Source of the DNA: Sphingomonas adhaesiva
GTDB lineage: Bacteria > Pseudomonadota > Alphaproteobacteria > Sphingomonadales > Sphingomonadaceae
Assembly (NCBI RefSeq): GCF_002374855.1
Contig: NZ_NWVC01000002.1
Span: forward strand, 310,001-374,000
Direction of reading: 5' to 3'
Length of the DNA stretch: 64,000 nt
A program made the translations under genes and the position numbers. The notes below the pieces were generated by a model. That model saw only the letters and a list, made by a program, of their open reading frames with translations, had not been told where the DNA came from and did no database searches. This document shows, one piece after another, positions 53,053 to 61,442 of this stretch; position 1 is the first letter of the stretch, and every line of letters begins with the position of its first letter.

Positions 53053-53096
53053 GTGCCGCGGCGCCCCCCTTCATCCACCGCACGGAAGTGACGACG

Positions 53097-53279
53097 ATGC
53101 GCGATTCGGAAATGTTCACCCAGCGGGCCGCGGACTGCCGCGAGCAGGCGGATGCGGCCGAGCTGGCCAATGTCCGCGACCGCTGCCTGCGCGCCGAGGC
53201 GGCGTGGACGCAGATGGCGACGCGTTCGCTGCGCACCGAGGCGGCGCGGGATTTGCGCGAGGCGAAAACCACGGTCTGA
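53097..53279 (+). CDS. Small helical protein, unknown function
   Basis: 60 residues from ATG 53097 (a GTG three codons upstream, 53088, is possible). MFTQRAADCREQADAAELAN, VRDRCLRAEAAWTQMATRSLR. Two amphipathic helices with alternating Arg/Glu, of the same general type as the product of 26286-26474. Function unknown. A family A half-palindrome follows 25 bases after the stop. Confidence 0.68.
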   Translation: MRDSEMFTQRAADCREQADAAELANVRDRCLRAEAAWTQMATRSLRTEAARDLREAKTTV

Positions 53280-53303
53280 GGCCACTGGCGTTTCAGCTCG
53301 AAG

Positions 53304-53329
53304 AGACCCCAGCTTTCGCTGGGGTGACG
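53304..53329. repeat. Family A half-palindrome
   Basis: AGACCCCAGCTTTCGCTGGG(GTGACG), a single right half, between convergent genes. Confidence 0.8.
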
Positions 53330-53354
53330 TGGATGCGGGCTGGCGTATGCGACC

Positions 53355-54146
53355 CTAGCCGACCAGCGCCTCGACCAGCGATTGCACCTTCTTCTGCCGC
53401 CATTGCGGGGTGGGGGCGACCAGCCAGTATCCGCTGCGCGACGGCTGCGGCGTGCCCAGCGTGACGACGCGCCCCGCCGCGATGTCGCGCGCGGCGAGCA
53501 GTTCGGGGACGGTGGCGCGGCCCAGCCCGGCCGCCGCCGCGTCGATCGCCAGCCCGGCATCGCCGACGCGGACCAGCGCGCCGCCCTCCGCATCGGGCGA
53601 TCCGGGCCAGGCGATCGCGGTGTCCGCGCCGCCGCCGGGGCGGGCGACCGTCACCAGCCCCTCGCTCTCGATCGCCTCGCCCTCATGATCGCCCGGCCCC
53701 TCGCCCCAGCGGATCGCCAGGTCGAGGTTCGCCTCGGTGAAATCGACATTTTCGTCCGCGGTGACGAGCGCGAAGCGGGTTTCGGCGTCGCCCGCGGCGA
53801 TCTGCGCCAGCCGCGGCAGCAGCCATTTCTCGGTCACGTCGCGCGGCGCGGCGATCGTCAGTGAGCGGGACGATTGCCCCGCCTGCATCGCGCGCACCGC
53901 TTCCTCGAATTCCAGGAACGCGCGGCGCAGCGCGGCCAGCCCGGCATCGCCCTCCGGCGTCAGTTCCAGCCCCTTGGTCGTACGGCGGAACAGCACGACG
54001 CCCAGCGTATCCTCCAGCGCGCGGATCTGCTGGCCGACCGCGGCGGGGGTGACCGCCAGTTCGTCCGCGGCGCGGGTGAACGACAGGTGGCGCGCCGCGG
54101 CGTCGAGCACGCGCAGCCCGTTGAGCGGCAGATGGGTCCGCTTCAT
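53355..54146 (-). CDS. LysR-family transcriptional regulator
   Basis: 263 residues. N-terminal helix-turn-helix: GLRVLDAAARHLSFTRAADE, LAVTPAAVGQQIRALEDTLG, LFRRTTKGLELTPEGDAG. This is the GcvA subgroup (LRVFEAAARH.SFT.AA.EL.VT). The C-terminal periplasmic-binding-like effector domain follows (SLTIAAPRDVTEKWLLPRLA, LAIRWGEGPGDHEG). It may autoregulate and control apaG-metZ, 11 bases upstream on the same strand. The effector is unknown. Confidence 0.92.
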   Translation of the reverse strand: MKRTHLPLNGLRVLDAAARHLSFTRAADELAVTPAAVGQQIRALEDTLGVVLFRRTTKGLELTPEGDAGLAALRRAFLEFEEAVRAMQAGQSSRSLTIAAPRDVTEKWLLPRLAQIAAGDAETRFALVTADENVDFTEANLDLAIRWGEGPGDHEGEAIESEGLVTVARPGGGADTAIAWPGSPDAEGGALVRVGDAGLAIDAAAAGLGRATVPELLAARDIAAGRVVTLGTPQPSRSGYWLVAPTPQWRQKKVQSLVEALVG

Positions 54147-54157
54147 GGCCCCCGCCC

Positions 54158-54571
54158 CTATTCCGCGACCGCCGGAGCGGTCAGCGCGAAGCGCGGAATC
54201 GCGACGTCGAACAGCGACCCGTCCTGCCCGATCATCCGGTAGCTGCCTTGCATCGCCCCGGTCGGCGTGGCGAGCGGGCAGCCGGACACGTAATCGTAGC
54301 TGGCGCCCGCCGCGATCAGCGGCTGTTCGCCGACCACGCCCTCCCCCTCCACCGTATGGCGCGCGCCGCGGCCGTCGGTGATGATCCAGTGGCGGGTCAG
54401 CAGCTGCACCGCGCCGGCCCCGTCGTTCTCGATGCGGATGTGATAGGCCCAGAACCAGCGCCCGCGCGCCGGCTCCGACTGTTCGGGCAGGTAGCTGGCG
54501 GAGACGCGCACGGTCACGTCGCCGGTGGTGGCGGCGTCGGGAAACAGCGCCCCGATCGCGCCGACCGCCAT
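54158..54571 (-). CDS. apaG: ApaG (Co2+/Mg2+ efflux-associated) protein
   Basis: 137 residues, single fibronectin-III-like domain. Hallmarks: VTVRVSASYLPEQSEPARGR, FWAYHIRIENDG, LLTRHWIITDGRGARHTVEG, GVVGEQPLIAAGASYDYVSG, PLATPTGAMQGSYRM. Linked to Co/Mg resistance in enterobacteria; exact role unknown. It starts within the stop of metZ (TAATG, one-base overlap), so the two are coupled, a frequent arrangement in alphaproteobacteria. Confidence 0.94.
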   Translation of the reverse strand: MAVGAIGALFPDAATTGDVTVRVSASYLPEQSEPARGRWFWAYHIRIENDGAGAVQLLTRHWIITDGRGARHTVEGEGVVGEQPLIAAGASYDYVSGCPLATPTGAMQGSYRMIGQDGSLFDVAIPRFALTAPAVAE

Positions 54572-55776
54572 TACAGCCCCACCTGCCGCAACGCCTGGTC
54601 GAGATCGTCGATCAGGTCGGCGGGGTCCTCCAGCCCGACGTTGAGGCGCAGCAGCCCCTCGGTCACGCCCATTTCCGCGCGCGCCTCCGCCGACACACCG
54701 TAATGGGTGGTCGATGCCGGGTGCGTCATCAGCGAGCGCGAATCGCCGATATTGTTCGATATGTCGATCAGCTGGAGCGCATCGAGCAGCGCATGCGCCT
54801 GCGCGCGCCCCTCCACCTCGAACGCGAAGATGCCGCCCGCCGCGACCATCTGGCGCATCGCCAGGTCATGCTGCGGATGGCTGGGAAGGCCGGGGTGCAG
54901 GATGCGCGGCACCCGCCCCTCGAGGAAGCGCCCGACCGCCAGCGCATTGTCCGACTGGCGGCGGATGCGCAGGTCCAGCGTCTCCAGCCCCTTCAGCACC
55001 ACCCAGGCGTTGAACGCCGACAGCGTCGGGCCGGTGTTGCGCGTGAACGGCAGCAGCGTGTTGGTGATGAAATCCTCGGTCCCGCACACCGCGCCGGCCA
55101 GCACGCGCCCCTGCCCATCCATCATCTTGGTCGCGGAATAAGCGGTGACGTCCGCGCCGAAGTCCATCGGCCGCTGGAGCGCCGGGGTGGCGAAGGCATT
55201 GTCGACGACGCTGACGATGCCGCGTTCGCGCGCGATGCCGCACACCGCCGCCAGATCGACGACGTCCATCGTCGGATTGGCGGGGGTTTCGAAGAAGAAC
55301 ACCTTCGTATTGGGCTTCACCGCGTCCTGGAACGCCTGCGGATCGCGGGCGTCGACGGTGGTGGTCGCGATGCCGAACTTGGGCAGCAGCGTATCGACCA
55401 GCCAGCGGCACGAGCCGAACGCGGCGCGGCCCGCGACGACATGATCGCCCTGCTGCAACTGGCACAACAGCACCGCGGTCATCGCCGCCATGCCGGTGGC
55501 CATGGTGCGGCACGCCTCCGCCCCTTCCAGCAGCGCGATGCGCTGTTCCAGCATCTCCACCGTGGGGTTCTGCAGCCGGGAATAGGTCATTCCCTGCTGT
55601 TCCCCGGCGAAGCGCGCCGCGGCATCCTCCGCCCGGTCGTAGCAATAGCCGGAGGTGAGGAAGATCGCCTCCGACGTTTCGCCGAACTCGCTGCGCGCGG
55701 TGCCGCCGCGCACGGCCTGGGTGGCGGGCCGCCAGCCCTGGGTGATGGATCGGTCCTGTCCGGTGCGCCGCTTCAT
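54571..55776 (-). CDS. metZ: O-succinylhomoserine sulfhydrylase
   Basis: 401 residues, PLP enzyme of the Cys/Met gamma family. Makes homocysteine from O-succinylhomoserine and sulfide. The PLP lysine lies in TAYSATKMMDGQGRVLAG, and the Tyr/Arg phosphate contacts in GMTYSRLQNPTVEMLEQRIA. Further signatures are FFFETPANPTMDVVD and LRLNVGLEDPADLIDDLDQAL. Start MKRRTGQDRS is chosen by alignment. No SAM-II type riboswitch is recognisable in the 71 bases before it. Divergent from the PMT gene. Confidence 0.93.
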   Translation of the reverse strand: MKRRTGQDRSITQGWRPATQAVRGGTARSEFGETSEAIFLTSGYCYDRAEDAAARFAGEQQGMTYSRLQNPTVEMLEQRIALLEGAEACRTMATGMAAMTAVLLCQLQQGDHVVAGRAAFGSCRWLVDTLLPKFGIATTTVDARDPQAFQDAVKPNTKVFFFETPANPTMDVVDLAAVCGIARERGIVSVVDNAFATPALQRPMDFGADVTAYSATKMMDGQGRVLAGAVCGTEDFITNTLLPFTRNTGPTLSAFNAWVVLKGLETLDLRIRRQSDNALAVGRFLEGRVPRILHPGLPSHPQHDLAMRQMVAAGGIFAFEVEGRAQAHALLDALQLIDISNNIGDSRSLMTHPASTTHYGVSAEARAEMGVTEGLLRLNVGLEDPADLIDDLDQALRQVGL

Positions 55777-55847
55777 GGCGCCACGCTTTGCCTTTCGCGA
55801 CGGATCGAGACAAGGGGGATGGGCACGCGAAGGGGGAATCGGGGCCG

Positions 55848-57089
55848 ATGCGCCGCAACGTCGACACTTCATGGATCGTGAGGCCGTGGATCGTGGGGCC
55901 GCTGGTCGCGCTGCTCGCCTGGGCGATCTTCCTGTTCCGCGTCACCGTGCCGGCGCAGCTGGTGTTCGACGAGGTGCATTACGTGCGCGCCGCGCGCGTG
56001 CTGCTGACGCTGTCGGGGCCGGAGAATATCGAGCATCCGCTGCTGGGCAAGGAGCTGATCGCCGCGGGCATGCTGATCTTCGGCGATACGCCGCTGGGCT
56101 GGCGGTTCTTCTCGACGGTGGCGGGTGCGGCGACGATCGGCGGCGTCTTCGCGCTGACCCGCGTGCTGACGCGGCGCACGCCCCCCGCGCTGCTGGCCGC
56201 GACGCTCGCGCTGCTTGGGTTCACCGTCTACGTCCAGGCGCGGATCGCGATGCTCGACACGTTCATGGTCGCGTTCCTGATCGGCGGGATCGCGCTGATC
56301 GCCGCCAGCGCGCGCAGCGGCAGCATGGCGGCATGGACCGCGGGCGCGGCGATGCTGGGCTGCGCGACCGCGTGCAAATGGAGCGCCGCGCCCTATGTTG
56401 CCGCCGCGGCGGTCGCGTTCCTGGTGATGCGCCGCGGGCGCGCCGATCGCTGGCCGGGAATGCGTGCGCTGCCGGCGATCGCGGTGCTGGGGGCGGTATC
56501 GGTCGGGGTCTATTTCCTGACCTTCGCGCCCGCCTTCTTCTACGCAAACGAGGCGCTGACCCCGGCGCGGCTGCTGGCGTTCCAGTGGGAGATGTACCAG
56601 CGTCAGACGCTGGTGCTGCCGCCGCACACCTATCAGGCGGCGTGGTACGGCTGGCCGCTGATGCTGCGCCCGATCTGGTATCTGTACGAACCGGTCGACG
56701 GCATCCAGCGCGGCATCCTGATGATCGGCAATCCGGCGGTGATGTGGGGCGGGCTGATCGCGGTGGCGGCGTGCCTGTACGGGTGGATCCGCACCGGATC
56801 GGCGCGGCTGCTGGCGCCGGCGATGCTGTGGGCGCTGGCGCTGGGGATGTTCGCGATCATCCCCAAGTCGCTGGGATTCTATTATTATTACTATCCGGCC
56901 GGCGTCTTCCTGTCGGTCGCGCTGGCGGTGGCGATCGACCATTGGCGCGCGGCGCTGGGCGCGTGGGTGGAGGTCTATCTGCTGGTCGCGTTCGCGCTGG
57001 CGCTGTATTTCCTGCCGGTGCTGTCGGCCGAGCCGCTGGCGCACGCGGGCGCGTTCAGCCGCTGGACGTGGTTCGCGCGCTGGGTGTGA
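55848..57089 (+). CDS. PMT-family phospholipid-dependent glycosyltransferase
   Basis: 413 residues, GT-C fold with about ten transmembrane helices. The first loop has the acidic catalytic pair of protein O-mannosyltransferases: FDEVHY (Asp41-Glu42), followed by EHPLLGKELIAAG at residues 62-74, close to the HPPLGK motif of PMT enzymes. Donor would be a polyprenyl-phosphate hexose; an enzyme able to make it is encoded at 58375-59478. Acceptor may be protein or lipid; unproven. It overlaps the convergent acyltransferase by 35 bases at the 3' end. Confidence 0.87.
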   Translation: MRRNVDTSWIVRPWIVGPLVALLAWAIFLFRVTVPAQLVFDEVHYVRAARVLLTLSGPENIEHPLLGKELIAAGMLIFGDTPLGWRFFSTVAGAATIGGVFALTRVLTRRTPPALLAATLALLGFTVYVQARIAMLDTFMVAFLIGGIALIAASARSGSMAAWTAGAAMLGCATACKWSAAPYVAAAAVAFLVMRRGRADRWPGMRALPAIAVLGAVSVGVYFLTFAPAFFYANEALTPARLLAFQWEMYQRQTLVLPPHTYQAAWYGWPLMLRPIWYLYEPVDGIQRGILMIGNPAVMWGGLIAVAACLYGWIRTGSARLLAPAMLWALALGMFAIIPKSLGFYYYYYPAGVFLSVALAVAIDHWRAALGAWVEVYLLVAFALALYFLPVLSAEPLAHAGAFSRWTWFARWV

Positions 57090-58116
57090 CGCCGGGCATC
57101 GCGACATGGCGCAGCCGCCGGCGCAGCGGCGCGTCGTATAACAGCTCCAGCAACCATGCGGCGACCAGCAGCGCGGCGACCAGCGCCGCCAGCAGCGCCG
57201 GGCGCGGCACGCCGGGCAGCCGCTGCGCCGCCATCTCCGCGATCGGCAGCAACGGGCCGTGGATGGCGTAGATCGGGAAGCTGATCGCGCCCAGGAACGC
57301 GAACAGCCCGCGCTGCCGCGCCCCCACCGTCGCGGAGGCACCCGCCGCGATCATCACGGGCACGACGACGGTGACGATCGCCAGATCGAACGCGACGCCC
57401 CAATGCGCCGGGCTGGCCCCGATCGCGACGACCAGCGCCAGCAGCAGCCACGGCGGCACCGCGCGCGTGCGGATGTCCAGCCGGTTGATGAGCACGCCGA
57501 CCGAAAAGGCGAAGATCGTGCGCGCGGCGCCGCCGGGCCATTGCGCGCCCGTGCCGCCCAGCTCAAGCGTCCCCGCGTGAATGCCCAGAACCCAGATCGC
57601 CGCCAGACCGGCCAGCGCGATCGCAACCAGCGTGCGAACCGTGAGCCAGCGAAACACCAGCGCATAGCCGATATTGACCAGCAGTTCGTAGAACAGCGAC
57701 CAGGCGGGCGGGTTCATCGCGAACAGATAATCGCCCCGCTGCCCGACCGGGAACGGCAGGAACAGCGCCCCCGCCGCCAGCGCCCCGAACAGCAGCGGGA
57801 CGGGCAAGGCGAAGTGGTTGTGCGTCGCCACCAGCAGCAGCTCGCGCGTCGCACCGATCGCCAGTCCCAGCGCGTAGAGCGGATAGAAACGCACCAACCG
57901 CAGGCGGAAGAAGTGCAGCGGCGTCCATTCCGCCGCCAGCCGCCGGTCGTAGGCGCGCGAGATGACGAAGCCGGACAAAGCGAAGAACATGTCGACGGCC
58001 AGATAGCCGTGCGGCATCGTCTGCACCCCGGCGAGCCGCGCGCCGTGGAACAGCACGACCGTGATCGCGGCCACGCCGCGCATCGCATCCAGCGTCAGGA
58101 AATGCGGTTTGGTCAC
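57055..58116 (-). CDS. Acyltransferase 3 family membrane protein
   Basis: 353 residues, GTG start at 58116 (TKPHFLTLDAMRG). About ten transmembrane helices. Family motifs: LDAMRGVAAITVVLFHGARL with the catalytic His, GYLAVDMFFALSGFVISRAYDRR, FFRLRLVRFYPLYALGL and SLFYELLVN. Acyl-3 enzymes O-acetylate surface polysaccharides. It lies downstream of the DPM1-GtrA fusion and the 30-residue peptide on the same strand. The last 35 bases overlap the convergent PMT gene. Confidence 0.9.
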   Translation of the reverse strand: MTKPHFLTLDAMRGVAAITVVLFHGARLAGVQTMPHGYLAVDMFFALSGFVISRAYDRRLAAEWTPLHFFRLRLVRFYPLYALGLAIGATRELLLVATHNHFALPVPLLFGALAAGALFLPFPVGQRGDYLFAMNPPAWSLFYELLVNIGYALVFRWLTVRTLVAIALAGLAAIWVLGIHAGTLELGGTGAQWPGGAARTIFAFSVGVLINRLDIRTRAVPPWLLLALVVAIGASPAHWGVAFDLAIVTVVVPVMIAAGASATVGARQRGLFAFLGAISFPIYAIHGPLLPIAEMAAQRLPGVPRPALLAALVAALLVAAWLLELLYDAPLRRRLRHVAMPGVTPSARTTSSG

Positions 58117-58217
58117 GACGTCCTGCCCCCCAGCGCGGCGCGGTCGGCCCGCGCGCCGGGTGTCTTGCCCGATCACGGGCGCCGACGCCAGATACCCGAA
58201 ATGACGAAGCCGGCGGG

Positions 58218-58310
58218 CTACCGCGGCTTGCGCGACGCCGCCAGCAACGCGACCGACGTCGTGACGACGCTCAGCAACACCACGCCCAGCGCGATCCACA
58301 CGGCGTTCAT
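58218..58310 (-). CDS. Tiny single-pass membrane protein (30 residues)
   Basis: A short frame, MNAVWIALGVVLLSVVTTSV then ALLAASRKPR and TAG stop. A perfect GGAGG lies six bases before the ATG (58317-58321). Residues 3-24 make one transmembrane helix, with a positively charged end (RKPR). It sits between the DPM1-GtrA gene and the acyltransferase gene on the same strand. Function unknown; it is too short for standard gene callers. Confidence 0.6.
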   Translation of the reverse strand: MNAVWIALGVVLLSVVTTSVALLAASRKPR

Positions 58311-58374
58311 ACGGCACCTCCCCCCTTTTTTCGCGCAGCGTAGTGGCTTTGCGCGCGCGGGCAAGGCGTGCCGT

Positions 58375-59478
58375 TCAGCGATAGCGTCCCCAGGTGAAAC
58401 GCGACGACAGCGCGTAATTCCACACCGCGCCCACCAACACGCCGAGCAGTGCGGAAGCGGCCCAGTAGCCGGCGCGCACGTCGTGCAGGAACGCCGCCAC
58501 GCCGACGTTCGCCACCGCCCCCACCGAACAGACCAGGCAGAAGGCGATCCAGCCGTCGAACAGCGCGCGCGCGCCGGTCAGCCGCCGGTCGCGATAGGTC
58601 AGCGCGTTGTTGAGGAAGAAGTTGAACGTCATCGCCACCGCGGTCGCGGCGATCTCCCCCGCCAGGAACGACCAGCCGAGCAGCAGATAGGCAAGGCTGA
58701 GCACCGCCATGTGCACCCCGGCGCCCAGTGCGCCAATCGCGGAGAACATCGCGAAGCGCACCGGCACGATCCGCCCCATCCGCCGATCGTACAGCGCGAT
58801 CAGATATTCCAGCGCGACGACATGGTCGAGCTTGCTTTCCCCCGCCGCGCGGGTGCGGAAGGTGTAGGGCAGTTCGACGAACGCCAGCGGGCGCGGGCTG
58901 GCGCTCATGATGTCCAGCAGGATCTTGAACCCGATCCCGCCCAGCCGCGGCACCAGCGCGCGGACGGTGGCGGTGCGGATCATGAAGAAGCCGCTCATGG
59001 GATCGGCCAGGTCGGAGCGCAGCACCAGCGCCGCCAGCCGCGTCGCCAGCGCCGATTTCGCTACCCGGTCGCGGTCCCATTCCCCGGTGCCGCCGCCCGG
59101 CGCGAACCGCGATCCGATCGCCAGGTCCAGCGCCGGATCGCCTTGTAGCACAGCGACCATCCGCGGCAGCAGCGCCTCGTCATGCTGGAGGTCGCCGTCC
59201 ATCACCGCGACCAGCGGCGCGGCGGTGGCGCACATCCCCTCGATACAAGCGGTCGACAGCCCGCGCCGCCCGATCCGCTGGATCACGCGGACGCGCGGAT
59301 CGGCCAGCGCCAGCGCGCGCGCGGCATCGGCGGTGCCGTCCGGGCTGTCGTCGTCGACGACGATCGCCTCCCACGCCAGCCCGGCGAGCGCGACATCGAG
59401 CCGCGCGACCAGCACGGCGACGTTCGCACGCTCGTTGAAGGTCGGGATGACGACCGCGACGTCGAGCGGGGGCGTCAT
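58375..59478 (-). CDS. DPM1-type glycosyltransferase fused to GtrA domain
   Basis: 367 residues from MTPPLDVAVVIPTFNERANV. Residues 1-230 are GT2: VDDDSPDGT at 41-49, DGDLQHDE with Asp94-Gly-Asp96 metal site, DPMSGFFMIR (dolichol-phosphate mannose synthase signature) and LPYTFRTRAAGESKL. Residues about 240-367 form a four-helix GtrA domain (FAMFSAIGALGAGVHMAVLS, FNFFLNNALTYRDRRL, WNYALSSRFTW). Such fusions make polyprenyl-phosphate mannose or glucose and move or anchor it. Gap to leuB is 11 bases. A likely donor source for the PMT protein. Confidence 0.92.
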   Translation of the reverse strand: MTPPLDVAVVIPTFNERANVAVLVARLDVALAGLAWEAIVVDDDSPDGTADAARALALADPRVRVIQRIGRRGLSTACIEGMCATAAPLVAVMDGDLQHDEALLPRMVAVLQGDPALDLAIGSRFAPGGGTGEWDRDRVAKSALATRLAALVLRSDLADPMSGFFMIRTATVRALVPRLGGIGFKILLDIMSASPRPLAFVELPYTFRTRAAGESKLDHVVALEYLIALYDRRMGRIVPVRFAMFSAIGALGAGVHMAVLSLAYLLLGWSFLAGEIAATAVAMTFNFFLNNALTYRDRRLTGARALFDGWIAFCLVCSVGAVANVGVAAFLHDVRAGYWAASALLGVLVGAVWNYALSSRFTWGRYR

Positions 59479-59489
59479 CGCCGGTCGGG

Positions 59490-60542
59490 TCAGAGCGCGG
59501 CCAGCACCGCGTCGCCCATCGTCCGCGTGCTCGCGGTGCCGCCCAGGTCGGGGGTGCGCACGCCGGTGGCGAGCGCGGCGGCGACCGCCGCCTCGATCCG
59601 GTCGGCCGGTTCGGGCAGCGCCAGCGAATGGCGCAGCAGCATCGCGGCGGACAGGATCGCCGCGCACGGATTGGCCTTCCCCTGGCCGGCGATATCGGGC
59701 GCGGAGCCGTGGATCGGCTCGTACAGCCCCTTGGCATCGGCATCGAGCGACGCGGATGGCAGCATCCCGATCGACCCCACGCACATGCTCGCCTGATCCG
59801 ACAGGATGTCGCCGAACAGGTTGCCCGTCACGATCGTGTCGAACGCGCCGGGATTGCGGACCAGCTGCATCGCGGCATTGTCGACGTACATGTGGGTCAG
59901 TTCGACCTGCGGATATTCCGCCGCCACCTCGATCACCACGTCGCGCCACAATTGCGAGGTTTCCAGCACGTTGGCCTTGTCCACCGAGCACAGCTTCCCG
60001 CGCCGCTTCGCCGCAGTCTGGAAGCCGATGTGGGCGATGCGGCGCACCTCCGCCTCGTCATAGCGCATCAGGTCGTGCCCCTCGCGCAGGCCGGCGTCGG
60101 TGGTGCGGCGGCCCTTGTCGCCGAAATAGACGTCGCCGTTCAGCTCGCGCACGATCACCAGGTCGATCGCGCGCGCCACCTCCGGCTTCAGCGTGGAGGC
60201 GTCCTCCAGCCCGGCGAAGATCCGCGCGGGGCGCAGGTTGGCGAAGGTGGTCAGATGCTTGCGCAGCCCCAGGATCGCCTGTTCGGGGCGCAGCGCGCGC
60301 TCCAGCCCGTCGAACGCCGGATCGCCGACCGCGCCGAACAGGATCGCGTCGGCGCGCCGGGCAAGGTCCAGCGTCTCCGCGGGCAGCGGGTGGCCGCTGG
60401 CGCGATAGGCCGCGCCGCCGACCGGCGCCTCCTCGAACGCCAGCGGCAGCGCCAGCGCCTCCAGCACGCGCCGCGCCTCCGCGGTGACTTCGGGGCCGAT
60501 GCCGTCGCCCGGCAGAATCGCGATCAGTTTCGTGTCCGTCAT
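59490..60542 (-). CDS. leuB: 3-isopropylmalate dehydrogenase
   Basis: 350 residues. Oxidatively decarboxylates 3-isopropylmalate in leucine synthesis. Signatures: [76 protein letters not shown], the decarboxylase motif [13 protein letters not shown], and [18 protein letters not shown]. leuC, leuD and leuA are not in the window. Starts an apparent unit with the DPM1-GtrA gene 11 bases downstream. Confidence 0.97.
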   Translation of the reverse strand: MTDTKLIAILPGDGIGPEVTAEARRVLEALALPLAFEEAPVGGAAYRASGHPLPAETLDLARRADAILFGAVGDPAFDGLERALRPEQAILGLRKHLTTFANLRPARIFAGLEDASTLKPEVARAIDLVIVRELNGDVYFGDKGRRTTDAGLREGHDLMRYDEAEVRRIAHIGFQTAAKRRGKLCSVDKANVLETSQLWRDVVIEVAAEYPQVELTHMYVDNAAMQLVRNPGAFDTIVTGNLFGDILSDQASMCVGSIGMLPSASLDADAKGLYEPIHGSAPDIAGQGKANPCAAILSAAMLLRHSLALPEPADRIEAAVAAALATGVRTPDLGGTASTRTMGDAVLAAL

Positions 60543-60571
60543 GGCCCGACCGCATGGCGCGGCGCGCGGCG

Positions 60572-61306
60572 CTACGCAACCGCCCTGTTGACGCGCGCGA
60601 CCAGCCGTTCGCGCGCCGCCAATATCTCGCGGCGCCGATCGGTCAGCACGTCGCGCGCCAGGAAATACCCGGTGATCGCCAGCGCGGCCAGCGCCTCCTC
60701 CCCGCTGTCCGCCGCGCCGCCGCCGGTCAGGAACGGGGGCAGCGGGAACAGCCGCGCCTCATATCCCGCCGCCGCCGCGCGGGCGACCGCGCCGCCGCTC
60801 TTCGGGCTGACGAAGGCCAGGTCGTCGGTCGCGCCGGTCGCGACGCACGCCGACAGGTCCAGCCCGAAGCCCAGTTCGGCGAGCAGCAGCAGTTCGTAGC
60901 GCGCGATGCTGCCGGCCCAGCCCCGCGCCGACGGCGCCGCCGCGATCGCATCCAGCACCGCGCCCAGCGCATCGTAGAGCTGCGGATAGGGCTGCCCCTC
61001 CGGCAGGGTCGCGGCGGTCAGCGCGGTCAGCCATTCCAGCGCGGCGGCGGGCAACGGCTCGGCATGGAGCGGCGCGCGGCTGTGGATCAGCTCGGCGGTC
61101 AGCACGGGCAGTTGCTCGTCGGTGCGCGCGCGCCATTCGCCGCGGATCGCATTGGCGGGTTGCAGCACCGGGCGCAGCCGCCGCGCATGGCCGCCGCGGA
61201 CATAGCCCGGCTGGACCCCGTGCAGGCGCGTGAACCCGCGCACGATCGCGCCATGTTCGCCGTGCGCGCGCACGGACAGGATCACGGCATCGGCGCGGAT
61301 GTGCAT
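60572..61306 (-). CDS. recO: DNA repair protein RecO
   Basis: 244 residues from [20 protein letters not shown], the RecO N-terminal OB-fold. A longer frame to 61384 reads through repeat DNA. Further: [41 protein letters not shown] (family motif) and [13 protein letters not shown]. RecO loads RecA on single-stranded DNA with RecR. In many bacteria a zinc-binding cluster is present; this alphaproteobacterial form has only one Cys of it. 29 bases before leuB. Confidence 0.92.
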   Translation of the reverse strand: MHIRADAVILSVRAHGEHGAIVRGFTRLHGVQPGYVRGGHARRLRPVLQPANAIRGEWRARTDEQLPVLTAELIHSRAPLHAEPLPAAALEWLTALTAATLPEGQPYPQLYDALGAVLDAIAAAPSARGWAGSIARYELLLLAELGFGLDLSACVATGATDDLAFVSPKSGGAVARAAAAGYEARLFPLPPFLTGGGAADSGEEALAALAITGYFLARDVLTDRRREILAARERLVARVNRAVA

Positions 61307-61336
61307 GGGCGGGATATAGGCGATGCGACCGCACGC

Positions 61337-61417
61337 GTCGCCCCTGCGCAGGCAGGGGCCTCCCCGCGGCTCCTGCCCCGGCACACGCCGAAGATGCCAG
61401 CCTGCGCTGGGATGACG
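61337..61417. repeat. Chimeric REP pair: family C left half, family A-like right half
   Basis: GTCGCCCCTGCGCAGGCAGG(GGCCT) at 61337-61361, then AGATGCCAGCCTGCGCTGGG(ATGACG) at 61392-61417. It lies in the 136-base gap between recO and the acetyltransferase gene. Confidence 0.75.
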
Positions 61418-61442
61418 TGGGAGAGCGCCCCTCCGCCCGGCG

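Noticed and set aside
55777..55847. SAM-II type riboswitch before metZ
   Set aside because: The 71-base divergent gap lacks the conserved pseudoknot sequence of SAM-II, and most of it must also serve the PMT gene.
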